DNA of 64,000 bases from Trichomonas vaginalis G3 (Eukaryota > Parabasalia > Trichomonadida > Trichomonadidae), in NCBI RefSeq assembly GCF_026262505.1, contig NC_067203.1:7874001-7938000 (forward strand), written 5' to 3'. A model generated the notes under the pieces. That model did not search any database. It was not told where the DNA came from and saw only the letters and a program-made list of their open reading frames with translations. Shown here one piece after another: positions 47,789 to 56,651 of the stretch (positions within the stretch are counted from its first letter, which is position 1; each line of letters opens with the position of its first letter). Made by a program: the position numbers and the translations under genes.

Positions 47789-50700
47789 TAAATTTCTCAT
47801 CAAAACAGAAGAAATCAAATGGTGCGAATTTGAAAATGTTTTTATCATAAAATTGTTTATCAGTAACAATTGCTTGAAATGCTTGAGTGTTAGGAAGACT
47901 TGGATCGCCAGCGATTGCCCAATAAGATGAATCAGTATCACCTTCAATGAAATGAAAACGATTAAGATTCATGCATTTATACATAAAATCATAAATGAAA
48001 ACTAAATACCAGTATTTAGCATTATCTAAAGTGAAGAATGCCTCTTGTAAACATGTTTCACATCTATAAAATCTATCTTTAAGCATCAGTTGATATGTAT
48101 CCTCACCTATTTCTCTTATGTTTTTAAACTTATTTGACATACATGCAACGCGTGACTTCTGTGCATTCATTATTTTAGTCTTTGCGTAATTTTGTGTATT
48201 CATTGCATCGTAACCATATGATCCATTAAGCGAAATCTTACAAAATAAACTTTTTCCTTTATTTCCTTCTAATTCAGCCTTTTGTCTTTCGTTCATAAAT
48301 TTGTTCGCAAATTCATTAAAACAAGTGTTTTTCGTAAATGTTAAAATTGATTGAATGTCATCAATGATAAAATGAAATCTGTCGATTAGATACCAAAGAT
48401 AATAAGAAGAAAATGGTTGATATTGGTTGTGTGTTGATGCTAACTGAGTTAATTTTCTCTGTTTCTGGTCAACTGGTAGATTGTTTGATTTCATGTAATT
48501 ATACATAAAACCGCCAATTGTTTTTTCATCTGTGATAATATCTAAGTTTCTTATTATCGGTAAAAAGTTTATGTAATCATTAATGTATTTTTCATCAATG
48601 TGACCCTTTACTTCAGCCACGAATAAAGTATTTTTCTTTCTAATAATTCCTAAAGCTTTTGCTTTCTTTGTTGCTGTATCACAAATGATAACACCATTCA
48701 ATCTTCCCGGCATATACATTTTATGATCGGTGTATTGAATGAAATCATGAGGATTTGATGAAAATGATGAAGGATATAATGAATTGAAATCAACACCAAC
48801 GAAATGAGTCATGATGTTGGAAGTGTCCTCATTTGATACTGTTTTAGTTTCTGGACTATATGAAAGTTTATTAATGTGCGTGATTCCTTTAAGATTAACA
48901 CGATGTTGAACATTTGATAGACCACCAGTAATTCCATTACGGAGGATGTGATACGCTTCCACTGAATCTAAAGTCATTGGTAAATTATTTTTTAATGCAT
49001 AATTTCTTAAATTAATTCTTAAACGTTGAACTTCTTCATCTTTATTTGATTTTACGACATTGCAATAACAACACATTAACTGACAATTTTCTTCAGTATG
49101 TGGTTTTTCATTATCAATTCTATCCAATGTTGGTTTATTTGCATATGTAAACGCTTTACCACACATTTTACATTTAGATGAAAGGATTAAATCGTGAAAA
49201 TATTGATAGTCATCCATTGAAACATTATTTTTGGTATCTCTTTTCACCTTTTCATCTTGTTTCTTATATGATTCAATTTTATATTTCCAATACTTTTTCG
49301 TTAATTCAAAACTTGATTCCACATTTTCTTCTTCTGGATATGTTTCGTTAGGATTAAAGTCTTTATATGCTAAAGCGTAACGAATCATTGATGCATTAGA
49401 TGATAATGAAAGATTATGGAGCATGTCAATTTTATAAACAAATGTTTCTTCAATAATTTTATCGATTGGGTCAATCATAATTTCAACGTCTTTATTGCAA
49501 TAATGAATAAAATATTCTAATCTATTCTCAAAATTTTTAGCATCATTGAGATATATTTGATAATCACTATCTGATATAGTTTCTTGGTTAATGCTGAATA
49601 AAATGAATCTTGAGTGAATGGTTCCTTTTATATAATTCTTCTTCGTAATTTCCCATGTGATGAATTGATATGGGAAAAAGGATTTAACACGTGTTTTATT
49701 GTTTCCGAAATCTTGAGTGAATTGGTCTAATGTCCCACCCGCTATATAATTTCTGATGTCAATAAATCTCAATTCATATGGAACGTTTGTTTTCTTTACA
49801 ATGATTTGCTTAAATTGTGAAGAAGAACCCAGCATTGATTTTATCTTCCATTTTGCAGTATTTAAATCACGAAGAATTAAATTTAAATCAAACTTTCCCG
49901 AATTAAAACCTATGATATTCACTTTATTGAATTCCTCATCTAGAAGTTCTTTAAATGCTTCCTTCTGTTTCTCATTTAATGTATTCATTAATTCTTCATA
50001 TTGTTCAATATTTGATTTAGCAACTAATGAACAGGTTGAAAATAAAAATTCAATCCAATCAGAGATGAACGAATCACTTGATGTTAAGCAAAAATTCCTT
50101 GTATATGTTTTATCGTTTAATTTAACCGTTGATGATACCATAAATGGTTTTAAGTAAGCGTTCAAAGTTGCACATTCAGAAAGTAGAAGTTCTTCTTTAG
50201 TCTCTAATGTTTCGAAGTCAAAAGTAATATAATATCTTGTTGGTTTATAATATTCCTGCAAATTATGTGCTAATAGCCACTGATATATCTTCTGTTTCGT
50301 GATATGTGGTGCATATGGTTGTTGTGTGTTTTGCAATTGAACGTCTTGAATTAATCTTCCATTATTTTCTTTACATTTCTCACAATGTTTTAAAAATCTT
50401 CTTTGGTTTTTCCTTTCTGGATCATCACGGATAGAATATACTTCTTCTTTGCAAAAGGAGCAAACTTTATATCCTGTGAGTGCTTCAACGTCTGTTATTC
50501 TGTCAGCGTGAAGTTTTCCACATGGACTCTGTGTTAATAAAATATTTACTGTTTCAAATTCTGGATCTATCATTATTGATTCCACTAATGGAAAGTCTAC
50601 CTTATTTATGTCCACGTCTTCTGGTTGAGGATCACAATAATAAAAATCAATATTAACGTTTAACATTCTTGCTAACCTCTCACTTTCTGATGAAATGTCA

Positions 50701-50852
50701 AACCCTTCATATGCATCTATGGCTTCATTTAAATAACTTCTACGAGTTTTAGGATTAACACCATCAGGAATGTTATAGAAGCGTTTAAATAACCTTCTAC
50801 CTTCTGCTCTAATTTGATTATCATTCATTTTAGCCGTTCCGTTTTTGTTCAT
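47778..50852 (-). pseudogene. Maverick PolB, C-terminus truncated by repeat array
   Basis: 1,024-residue frame. N-terminal finger (VCSFCKEEV, CEKCKE); exonuclease DFETLE near residue 210, NSGKFDLNL near 318 and YCNKDVEIMI; HNH-type domain about 553-600; polymerase motif A DFNSLYPSSF near 687, B KISLNGSYGYDA near 870, C EGDTDSS near 970. The frame ends in four codons of repeat DNA, so about 130 residues present in Maverick 1 (thumb region and Cys-rich tail) are missing. Three indels near 49,590-49,650 compensate each other but scramble about 30 residues. It is unlikely to be an active polymerase as it stands. Confidence 0.9.
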
Positions 50853-50926
50853 TTATGTAAGAATAAAAATTAAAAAATAAAAATAAAGTTTATTTTTTTA
50901 AAGTCTGAGACTCAGAGAGTCCAGGG

Positions 50927-52059
50927 CTAAAGTCCATAAAATGAATTAAGAACACATAAATTTTTATCATCTGCGACATGACGAATACATTTTAATTTAC
51001 TCAAGAATGTACCCTGATACATTAAATCTAATTCCTGTCTTATTTAATTTCACAACTTTGAAAAGGAATGTATGAATAGCTATGAAATGATGACGAGATG
51101 ATTTATGTGTTGCTTCCATTTTTTCTGAAATAAATGAATAAATATAATGTTTATAAGTTTTCATATCTTTTATGTTCTTAATAACGAATGGAATAGATCT
51201 TTCCACTTCGTCCTCCTTCGGAGCTGTTCTTTCATATGAAACATCAACGGTATCTTCAACAATGAAACCACAATCACATAAAATTTTATATGTACCAATT
51301 GTTTCTTTTGATATTTTATCTAACAAATCAAAAACTTTATCAACACCTGTACATTTATTTAAATAATAATTTGTGTAAATATCATGGTCTTCTTTCTTAA
51401 TCGTATTTGTTGCATATGTCACGTTTTTCAGTGCTTTTTTGAATTTTTCAGAATCAAGAGGAGGTGAAAGTAATATACATGGATAATCTCCATCGTCAAT
51501 AAATTGTAACTTATGTTTATGAATAAATTTTGTGCCTTCTTCTGAAAGTGTTTCGTCAATATCACCATCTAATAAATTTTTAGTAGATTCCAAAAAGTAA
51601 TTTTTATATCTTTCCTCATGTGATTTTTGAACTTCTGATTCTGAAGCTGGGATATTCATTAAATCCTCTACTTCATTTTCAGCATTTCTTAATTCTTTAA
51701 TTTTTTCATCTATTTCATCTTAATTGTTCCAATTTCTCAATCTCATCGTTATAATATTCATCTTGTTTAATTTTTTCTTCAAAATATTCAGGAGGTGTTT
51801 CAAGGCTCTCTGAGCCCAGGTCCTCTGGACCATAAAGAGGAATATTCTCCTGTTTTTCAACTTTTTTGGGATATAAATATCTCATTATAGCCTTTTTAGT
51901 AATTGGTCCGTTATATTTAAATTCATTCAACAATCTGGAAAACTCTTTCACATTCTGCATATATGTTGGATAAGAACCGTCTCCAAAATTTTCTAAAATA
52001 TTTTCTAATTCTGAATTAGTGAACTTTAAAGATTTCAATGAATTAGTTGTTATACTCAT
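50927..52059 (-). pseudogene. Conserved ~370-codon Maverick gene, broken
   Basis: Counterpart of 26,611-27,720. The N-terminal piece (51,715-52,059) and main piece (to 50,997) are separated by a frameshift near 51,700. A 2-bp loss near 51,010 (GAATGTACCC against GAATGTGTACCC) causes early termination before the CIRHVADDKNLCVL ending. The N-terminal piece contains an in-frame GC-rich insert (encoding GPEDLGSESLE) absent from Maverick 1. Function unknown. Confidence 0.7.
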
Positions 52060-52093
52060 TTATTATAAAATAAAAGATAAAAAATATTTTTGA

Positions 52094-52429
52094 TTAATAA
52101 GGAATTAATTTCATTTTATGTCTTATAATGTGCGCATATGTATTTAAAAGGCATTCATTGAATTGCTTTTCAATCTCTTTCTTTTTTTCATCTTCGAATA
52201 TTATATCATTTTCATGTTCGAAGCTTGTAAGTTTGTTATCTTCAAATATTATATTAGTTTCATATATCAAATTATGATATCGGTCATATTCTTTTAAGTG
52301 ATAAATAAATACAAAATTTACGGTTCCTTTAATTTTAAATTCAAAATTAATTTTACAACAGCTTTGTGGATCAATTAGTAAATCAATCAAATAATGTTCA
52401 AAATCAGATATTATTCTTTTTCCATACAT
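52094..52429 (-). CDS. Hypothetical Maverick protein (111 aa)
   Basis: Beta-rich, acidic: FEHYLIDLLIDPQSCCKINFEFKI, VNFVFIYHLKEYDRYHN, then FEDEKKKEIEKQFNEC. It occupies the right-end slot taken in Maverick 1 by the TIR-borne two-repeat gene, but is unrelated to it. Leader TTTTTTATTTAATATAAAATG. Confidence 0.5.
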   Translation of the reverse strand: MYGKRIISDFEHYLIDLLIDPQSCCKINFEFKIKGTVNFVFIYHLKEYDRYHNLIYETNIIFEDNKLTSFEHENDIIFEDEKKKEIEKQFNECLLNTYAHIIRHKMKLIPY

Positions 52430-52440
52430 TTTATATTAAA

Positions 52441-52648
52441 TAAAAAATTGACACCATATTTGGAATCTATGCAAAAATATATTCTTTTTATTAATGGTAA
52501 TATAGGAATTGTAGGAATAAAAACTTTTTATAAATTATTCATAAATTTTTAAAATCTGCTATTCGGAAGTATGTTCAAAAATCATTCAATTATGTGAGAA
52601 TTCTTACGATTACAAAAAAGGTCACACAACCCGCACTCATATACTACT
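52441..52648. repeat. Maverick 2 right TIR (208 bp)
   Basis: Reverse complement of 34,562-34,769, apparently identical. Confidence 0.9.
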
Positions 52649-52654
52649 AATTAG
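52649..52654. repeat. 6-bp TSD of Maverick 2, right copy (AATTAG)
   Basis: Matches 34,556-34,561. Confidence 0.85.
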
Positions 52655-53098
52655 ATGAACCTTGGCAATTAAACTTTATTAAATAATAGTTGTTTATAAA
52701 TTATATTATATTATTATTTAATATTATTTTGATAATGAAGATTTTATTTTGCAATAATATAAACGAAATTTTTTTACCTTATGAACTTTTGATGGAAATA
52801 TGCAAATTTAAAATAATAAAGAAAGCCGCGAGCGAAGCGATCGGCTTAGTTCGAAGATTTTGATTCAAATCTTTGCTGATCTGTAATTCGCGGAAGCCGC
52901 GAGCGAATCGAGCGGCTTAGGTCTAAGATTTTGATTCAAATCTTTGCTTATATTCCTTAAATTCTTTATGAAACTCGCAACAGTTCCATAAAAAATTTTA
53001 AATTCTAAACTGTCGAAATTACCGATCGGTAATCACACCCTTCATGAGTGTGTCACTTTTTACAGGTGTGTCACTTTTAGCTAAAATTACCCCTACTC

Positions 53099-53108
53099 AT
53101 TTCGACTA
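53099..53108. repeat. 10-bp target-site duplication of X2, right copy
   Basis: ATTTCGACTA, identical to 33,801-33,810. Confidence 0.85.
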
Positions 53109-53256
53109 AGCTATTGTTTATAAAAATCGGAAAGGAAATATATATCTTTTGAATAGTGGTGATTAAAATATATATGAAAAGACATCATTTAAATGAGATA
53201 ATTTTATATCAATAATAAAGAGCTCTAAAAATATAAAACAGTTAACAAAGATATCA

Positions 53257-54873
53257 TTACAATCCAATAGCAGATGTTATCATATATCCAATCGTTGAAA
53301 TAACCAAGATTGACATTAATATTGTTGGCAAGCCATAAATTATATAGTCTACGCCAGTCAAATATGTCGGCTTTGGTCCGTCATCATCAGGAGATTGCTC
53401 TGTAACACCAGAAACTAACGCATTAGGGAAACTAGAAATATGGAACAATTGTGCACCGGAAATCATCAAAGCTGAGAGGCAAACAAGTAGAGGTGCATGT
53501 CCAGTTGCATTTGCAATCGTAAGAATCAATGGGAAAAGAATTGAGGCGGCAGTGGTCGACGATAAAAGTGACGCGATGAATCCTTCTATCGCCAAAAGTG
53601 CCAAGAGTAGCATTGGAACTGAAACTCCACTTAAATAAGGTCTAACGATCGAACCGATCAAGTCAAGGAGTCCGGAGATTTCCATGGTCTGTCCTAAGGC
53701 CAAGCCACCACCGAGAAGTATCAATGTACTCCATTTCATTGTATTAAAATCATCTGTTGTAAGAACACCGGATCCGTAGAACCAAACAACTGGAATAAGT
53801 GCTGCAATGCCTGTGTGACCCATGAACCAGCTGATTTGGCCTCCTAATGACCACATTAAGATTGTAATTATTGTAACTATTGAAGCAAGAGTATGGCGAG
53901 TTGTCCATGGCTCATTTGAGGAATTTGTAGATAGTCTGAGTATTGTTGTATCGTTTCTGACAAATCTAGCGAGTAAATAACCCCATTGTGCGATAATTAA
54001 TGTAATTGAAACAGGAGCGCCGAATGAGAGCCATTCAATGAATGATATTGGATGTTTGGCACCTGCAACAACGCTTGAAGCAATGACATTCTGTGGCGAA
54101 GAAATTAATGTTATCATTCCTCCGCAATTTCCACTCCAAGCAATTCCAAATAAGAGAGCTTTGTTGTATGGATCCTTTGGATCTAAATTCTTCATAATTG
54201 GAAGCGCTAATGAGAGAGTTAGTGTAGTTGAAGCAACATTTGAGAGTAAAGATGCAGAGAATAAGTTAATAAACATTAATACAAGTAATATCGTTGGCCT
54301 TGATGGTGGAAAATAGCCTAAAACTAGCTTAGAAACGCGAGTTGTAATTTGTAATTTTGAAAGCGCTGTACTCATTGTGAGTGAACCTAAGAAAACGAGT
54401 ATAACAGGATCCATAAAGTTCGCTGAAAACATTGATGCAAGTTCTTTTGCTGTATATCTTAATCCTGTCTTTGGATCTACGCCAATTCTTAAAAATACTG
54501 CAAATATTGGTATTAAAAATGATGCTACAAATGGAGGAATGCATTCTGAAATCCAGTAATAACAGACCATTACAACAATGGCTAAACTCGTATGAGCGCA
54601 TGGATTTAATGGGAAAATTGGTAACATATATACTATAAAGAATAATCCAACACCTAAAAGAGTTGCAAAACTCCGACGAACGTAAATTGATTTATCAAGA
54701 TTTAACTGAGAAACTCCAAATTTTTCATTTTCCTTATCAACAACCTTGATTTCTTCATTATTCTCTTCTAAAGGTGAGTTGATACCTTCAATATCACTGT
54801 CTTCTAAATCCAAAATCAAAAGGAGATGTTGTTTGTCACTTTTTCCACTTGAAAAATGCCGAGTTAACAACAT
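53257..54873 (-). CDS. SLC13/DASS-family anion:sodium symporter
   Basis: 538 residues with about 11-12 transmembrane helices. The scaffold SLC13 motifs are present: LSNVASTTLTL (first SNT-type motif) and the second repeat LLSSTTAASILFPLI, with IPPFVASFLIPIF in between and MISGAQLFHISSFPNALV near the end. The acidic N-terminus (about 1-60) is cytosolic; no SPX domain. Likely a plasma-membrane or vacuolar importer of dicarboxylates, phosphate or sulfate; substrate unclear. A TCACTGGTT initiator-like sequence lies 17 nt before the ATG. Confidence 0.9.
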   Translation of the reverse strand: MLLTRHFSSGKSDKQHLLLILDLEDSDIEGINSPLEENNEEIKVVDKENEKFGVSQLNLDKSIYVRRSFATLLGVGLFFIVYMLPIFPLNPCAHTSLAIVVMVCYYWISECIPPFVASFLIPIFAVFLRIGVDPKTGLRYTAKELASMFSANFMDPVILVFLGSLTMSTALSKLQITTRVSKLVLGYFPPSRPTILLVLMFINLFSASLLSNVASTTLTLSLALPIMKNLDPKDPYNKALLFGIAWSGNCGGMITLISSPQNVIASSVVAGAKHPISFIEWLSFGAPVSITLIIAQWGYLLARFVRNDTTILRLSTNSSNEPWTTRHTLASIVTIITILMWSLGGQISWFMGHTGIAALIPVVWFYGSGVLTTDDFNTMKWSTLILLGGGLALGQTMEISGLLDLIGSIVRPYLSGVSVPMLLLALLAIEGFIASLLSSTTAASILFPLILTIANATGHAPLLVCLSALMISGAQLFHISSFPNALVSGVTEQSPDDDGPKPTYLTGVDYIIYGLPTILMSILVISTIGYMITSAIGL

Positions 54874-54984
54874 ATATAGAAACCAGTGATTGATTTGAAC
54901 TCCTTAACAACTGTCTTAATTATGATATATTTCTTGCAAGATACCTTGATTTTCGCATGGTAATTCTTCAGAGAATATTCAGTG

Positions 54985-55036
54985 AAAATGGTATTTACTA
55001 TTTTTCTGACTTTTTTTTGATAGTAAATACCATTTT
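54985..55036. repeat. 52-bp perfect stem-loop
   Basis: AAAATGGTATTTACTA at 54,985-55,000 and its complement at 55,021-55,036, with a T-rich loop. Located between the SLC13 5' region and the 3' end of the solenoid gene. Could be a tiny MITE or a 3'-processing structure. Confidence 0.6.
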
Positions 55037-55131
55037 TAGTTGTTATCCAAATAGTTTCTAATGATTATTAAGAAAAATACAAAACAATATTTTAAAAATT
55101 GAAAATAATATAGAAAAACTTTATAAAACAT

Positions 55132-56496
55132 CTATTGTGTGACGTTACTTTCGTCAACTTTTTCTATTGCACTGAGGATTTCATCGGCCAAATTCGAATA
55201 CAATTCATTTTGGTTATCAATTAATTGATTTAACGATTCTATGATAGTAGAATCATCAACAATTTGTGCTGATATCGGAACATTTGCTGATAGTAAGAAG
55301 TAAATGCATTTCAAGGATGAAAAAATTAATTGTTCGTCTGAGCACTCAATGAACTCTTTAATTTGTTGGAATAAGTCAACCTTTCCTATAACATATTCAT
55401 ATGCACCAGAATGGCCGCTTAAAAGCAAACTTACGGTAAAAATGAACAATTGTTTTTTAACTCCGAAATTATCAGTGTCTGCACCATTAAATTGGAAATT
55501 ATTGACAAATATTTCTTCATCTAAAAACTGAATTCCATGTAATTGCAAAATTGTTGCTAACAATAAAATATCTTCTTGATTTCCACTATAGCATGAGAAT
55601 CCAGATATTATAAACGGTATTGCTCCGCTTTCATATAGTATTGTTGCACCAACATTTCCAGATTCGCCAGGAATTGTTGCAATTGAGTGCATTAAGTCAA
55701 GTATTTCACTTAGATGGAACGTGTATCCAGGAGTTGTATAAACTTCGAAGAAATTCGATATGAAATTTGTTTGGATTAATAATTCAAGCAAAGTTGAAGA
55801 ATCATTGATATACGCATTGATAGTATTTATCACTTCTATTTCTGCTAATGTAATATTTGATCTTTCAACAATAGGATTTAATAGATTTATTAAAAATTCA
55901 TAAATTTCGACATTATCTTGAATAATTTCCCAATGTCTTTTAATATATTGTATTGTTGCAATCTTTTGATTATCACCTACATATTTTTGCGATAATATTC
56001 TAAGGAGATTTTTGATAAAATCTAAATTAACAAAGGCTTCCTTAATTGCCGGATTACAATATTCAAGACATGTAAACACATCATAGGCAAGTGGTAGAGG
56101 GAATTTATTAATGACATATTGAACAAAATATTCTTGTTGAGAAATATATTCGCCAGCTTCTCTGGATTTTTGCAAAAACAGTAATATACATTGTAATGAA
56201 TAATATTCTAATTCAATATTGTTGGTATTAACAAAATTTAGGAGTCGGTCAATTAACATTGGATCAATATTTGAAATTTCTTTAGTATAGAATTGGAAAA
56301 ACGAATGACAATATGCAGCACCTACTGCGTTCATTGAAATATCGTCAGATAGTAATTGTTGTTGAATCTGCATTAAAAATTCTTCGATTCCTGGGAAATG
56401 GAGTTTTGAAATATAAAACCCATGAACAAAATCATCTTCTTTTGGCTTTGGCCTAAGATCTTGTTCGTCATCCTTCGTTGATTTTTCAGGAATCAT
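55132..56496 (-). CDS. Armadillo/HEAT-like alpha-solenoid protein
   Basis: 454 residues, helical throughout, with repeated ~40-residue helical hairpins (SLQCILLFLQKSREAGEYI, FISNFFEVYTTPGYTFHLSEILDLMHSI, SGAIPFIISGFSCYSGNQEDILLLATIL, SSLKCIYFLLSAN). This fits the armadillo-type proteins that are numerous in Trichomonas. The N-terminus is charged (EKSTKDDEQDLRPKPKED). Probably a cytosolic or nuclear adaptor; partner unknown. Confidence 0.7.
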   Translation of the reverse strand: MIPEKSTKDDEQDLRPKPKEDDFVHGFYISKLHFPGIEEFLMQIQQQLLSDDISMNAVGAAYCHSFFQFYTKEISNIDPMLIDRLLNFVNTNNIELEYYSLQCILLFLQKSREAGEYISQQEYFVQYVINKFPLPLAYDVFTCLEYCNPAIKEAFVNLDFIKNLLRILSQKYVGDNQKIATIQYIKRHWEIIQDNVEIYEFLINLLNPIVERSNITLAEIEVINTINAYINDSSTLLELLIQTNFISNFFEVYTTPGYTFHLSEILDLMHSIATIPGESGNVGATILYESGAIPFIISGFSCYSGNQEDILLLATILQLHGIQFLDEEIFVNNFQFNGADTDNFGVKKQLFIFTVSLLLSGHSGAYEYVIGKVDLFQQIKEFIECSDEQLIFSSLKCIYFLLSANVPISAQIVDDSTIIESLNQLIDNQNELYSNLADEILSAIEKVDESNVTQ

Positions 56497-56617
56497 TTGA
56501 AATGGAAATTTGAAGTTTTCAATACGGAATTAATTAATAATTCATATGGCGGTATCCTACGCACTTATTATTCGATAATAAAAATCAGCTTTTTTTTTGT
56601 TCTAAGTTTAAAATTTG

Positions 56618-56622
56618 TCACT
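56618..56622 (+). promoter_or_regulatory. Host initiator (TCACT) before CFAP70-like gene
   Basis: TTTGTCACTTTTTGG with presumed A+1 at 56,620, 32 nt before the ATG at 56,652. Confidence 0.6.
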
Positions 56623-56651
56623 TTTTGGAGAAAATACGTTTTAAAAGGAAA

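Larger units (their letters stand above)
34562..52648. mobile_element. Maverick/Polinton element 2 (18.1 kb)
   Basis: Begins AGTAGTATATGAG and ends CTCATATACTACT, with 208-bp TIRs and a 6-bp duplication. Left half, mostly plus strand: small virion genes, capsid (broken), packaging ATPase, three to four putative virion genes, fibre (broken). Right half, minus strand: primase-helicase between inverted-repeat arrays, truncated PolB, a ~370-codon gene and a 111-codon gene. No integrase and no adenovirus-type protease recognised, so the element cannot mobilise alone as it stands. Confidence 0.9.
33811..53098. mobile_element. Element X2: second MULE-like copy, split by Maverick 2
   Basis: Same family as X1 but in opposite orientation: B end on the left (GGCAAACCCAAATTTTAGC), A end on the right. 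Flanked by a perfect 10-bp duplication. Without Maverick 2 it is about 1.2 kb, longer than X1 through a third 120-bp repeat unit and extra AT-rich sequence around the Maverick 2 site, bounded by an ATCTTCATTA / TAATGAAGAT inverted pair. X2 is uninterrupted where Maverick 1 sits in X1. Confidence 0.75.

Noticed and set aside
14377..53098. One giant 38.7-kb element bounded by the two A ends
   Set aside because: Each half has its own B end and its own perfect 10-bp duplication, with ordinary host genes between, so two separate insertions explain it better.
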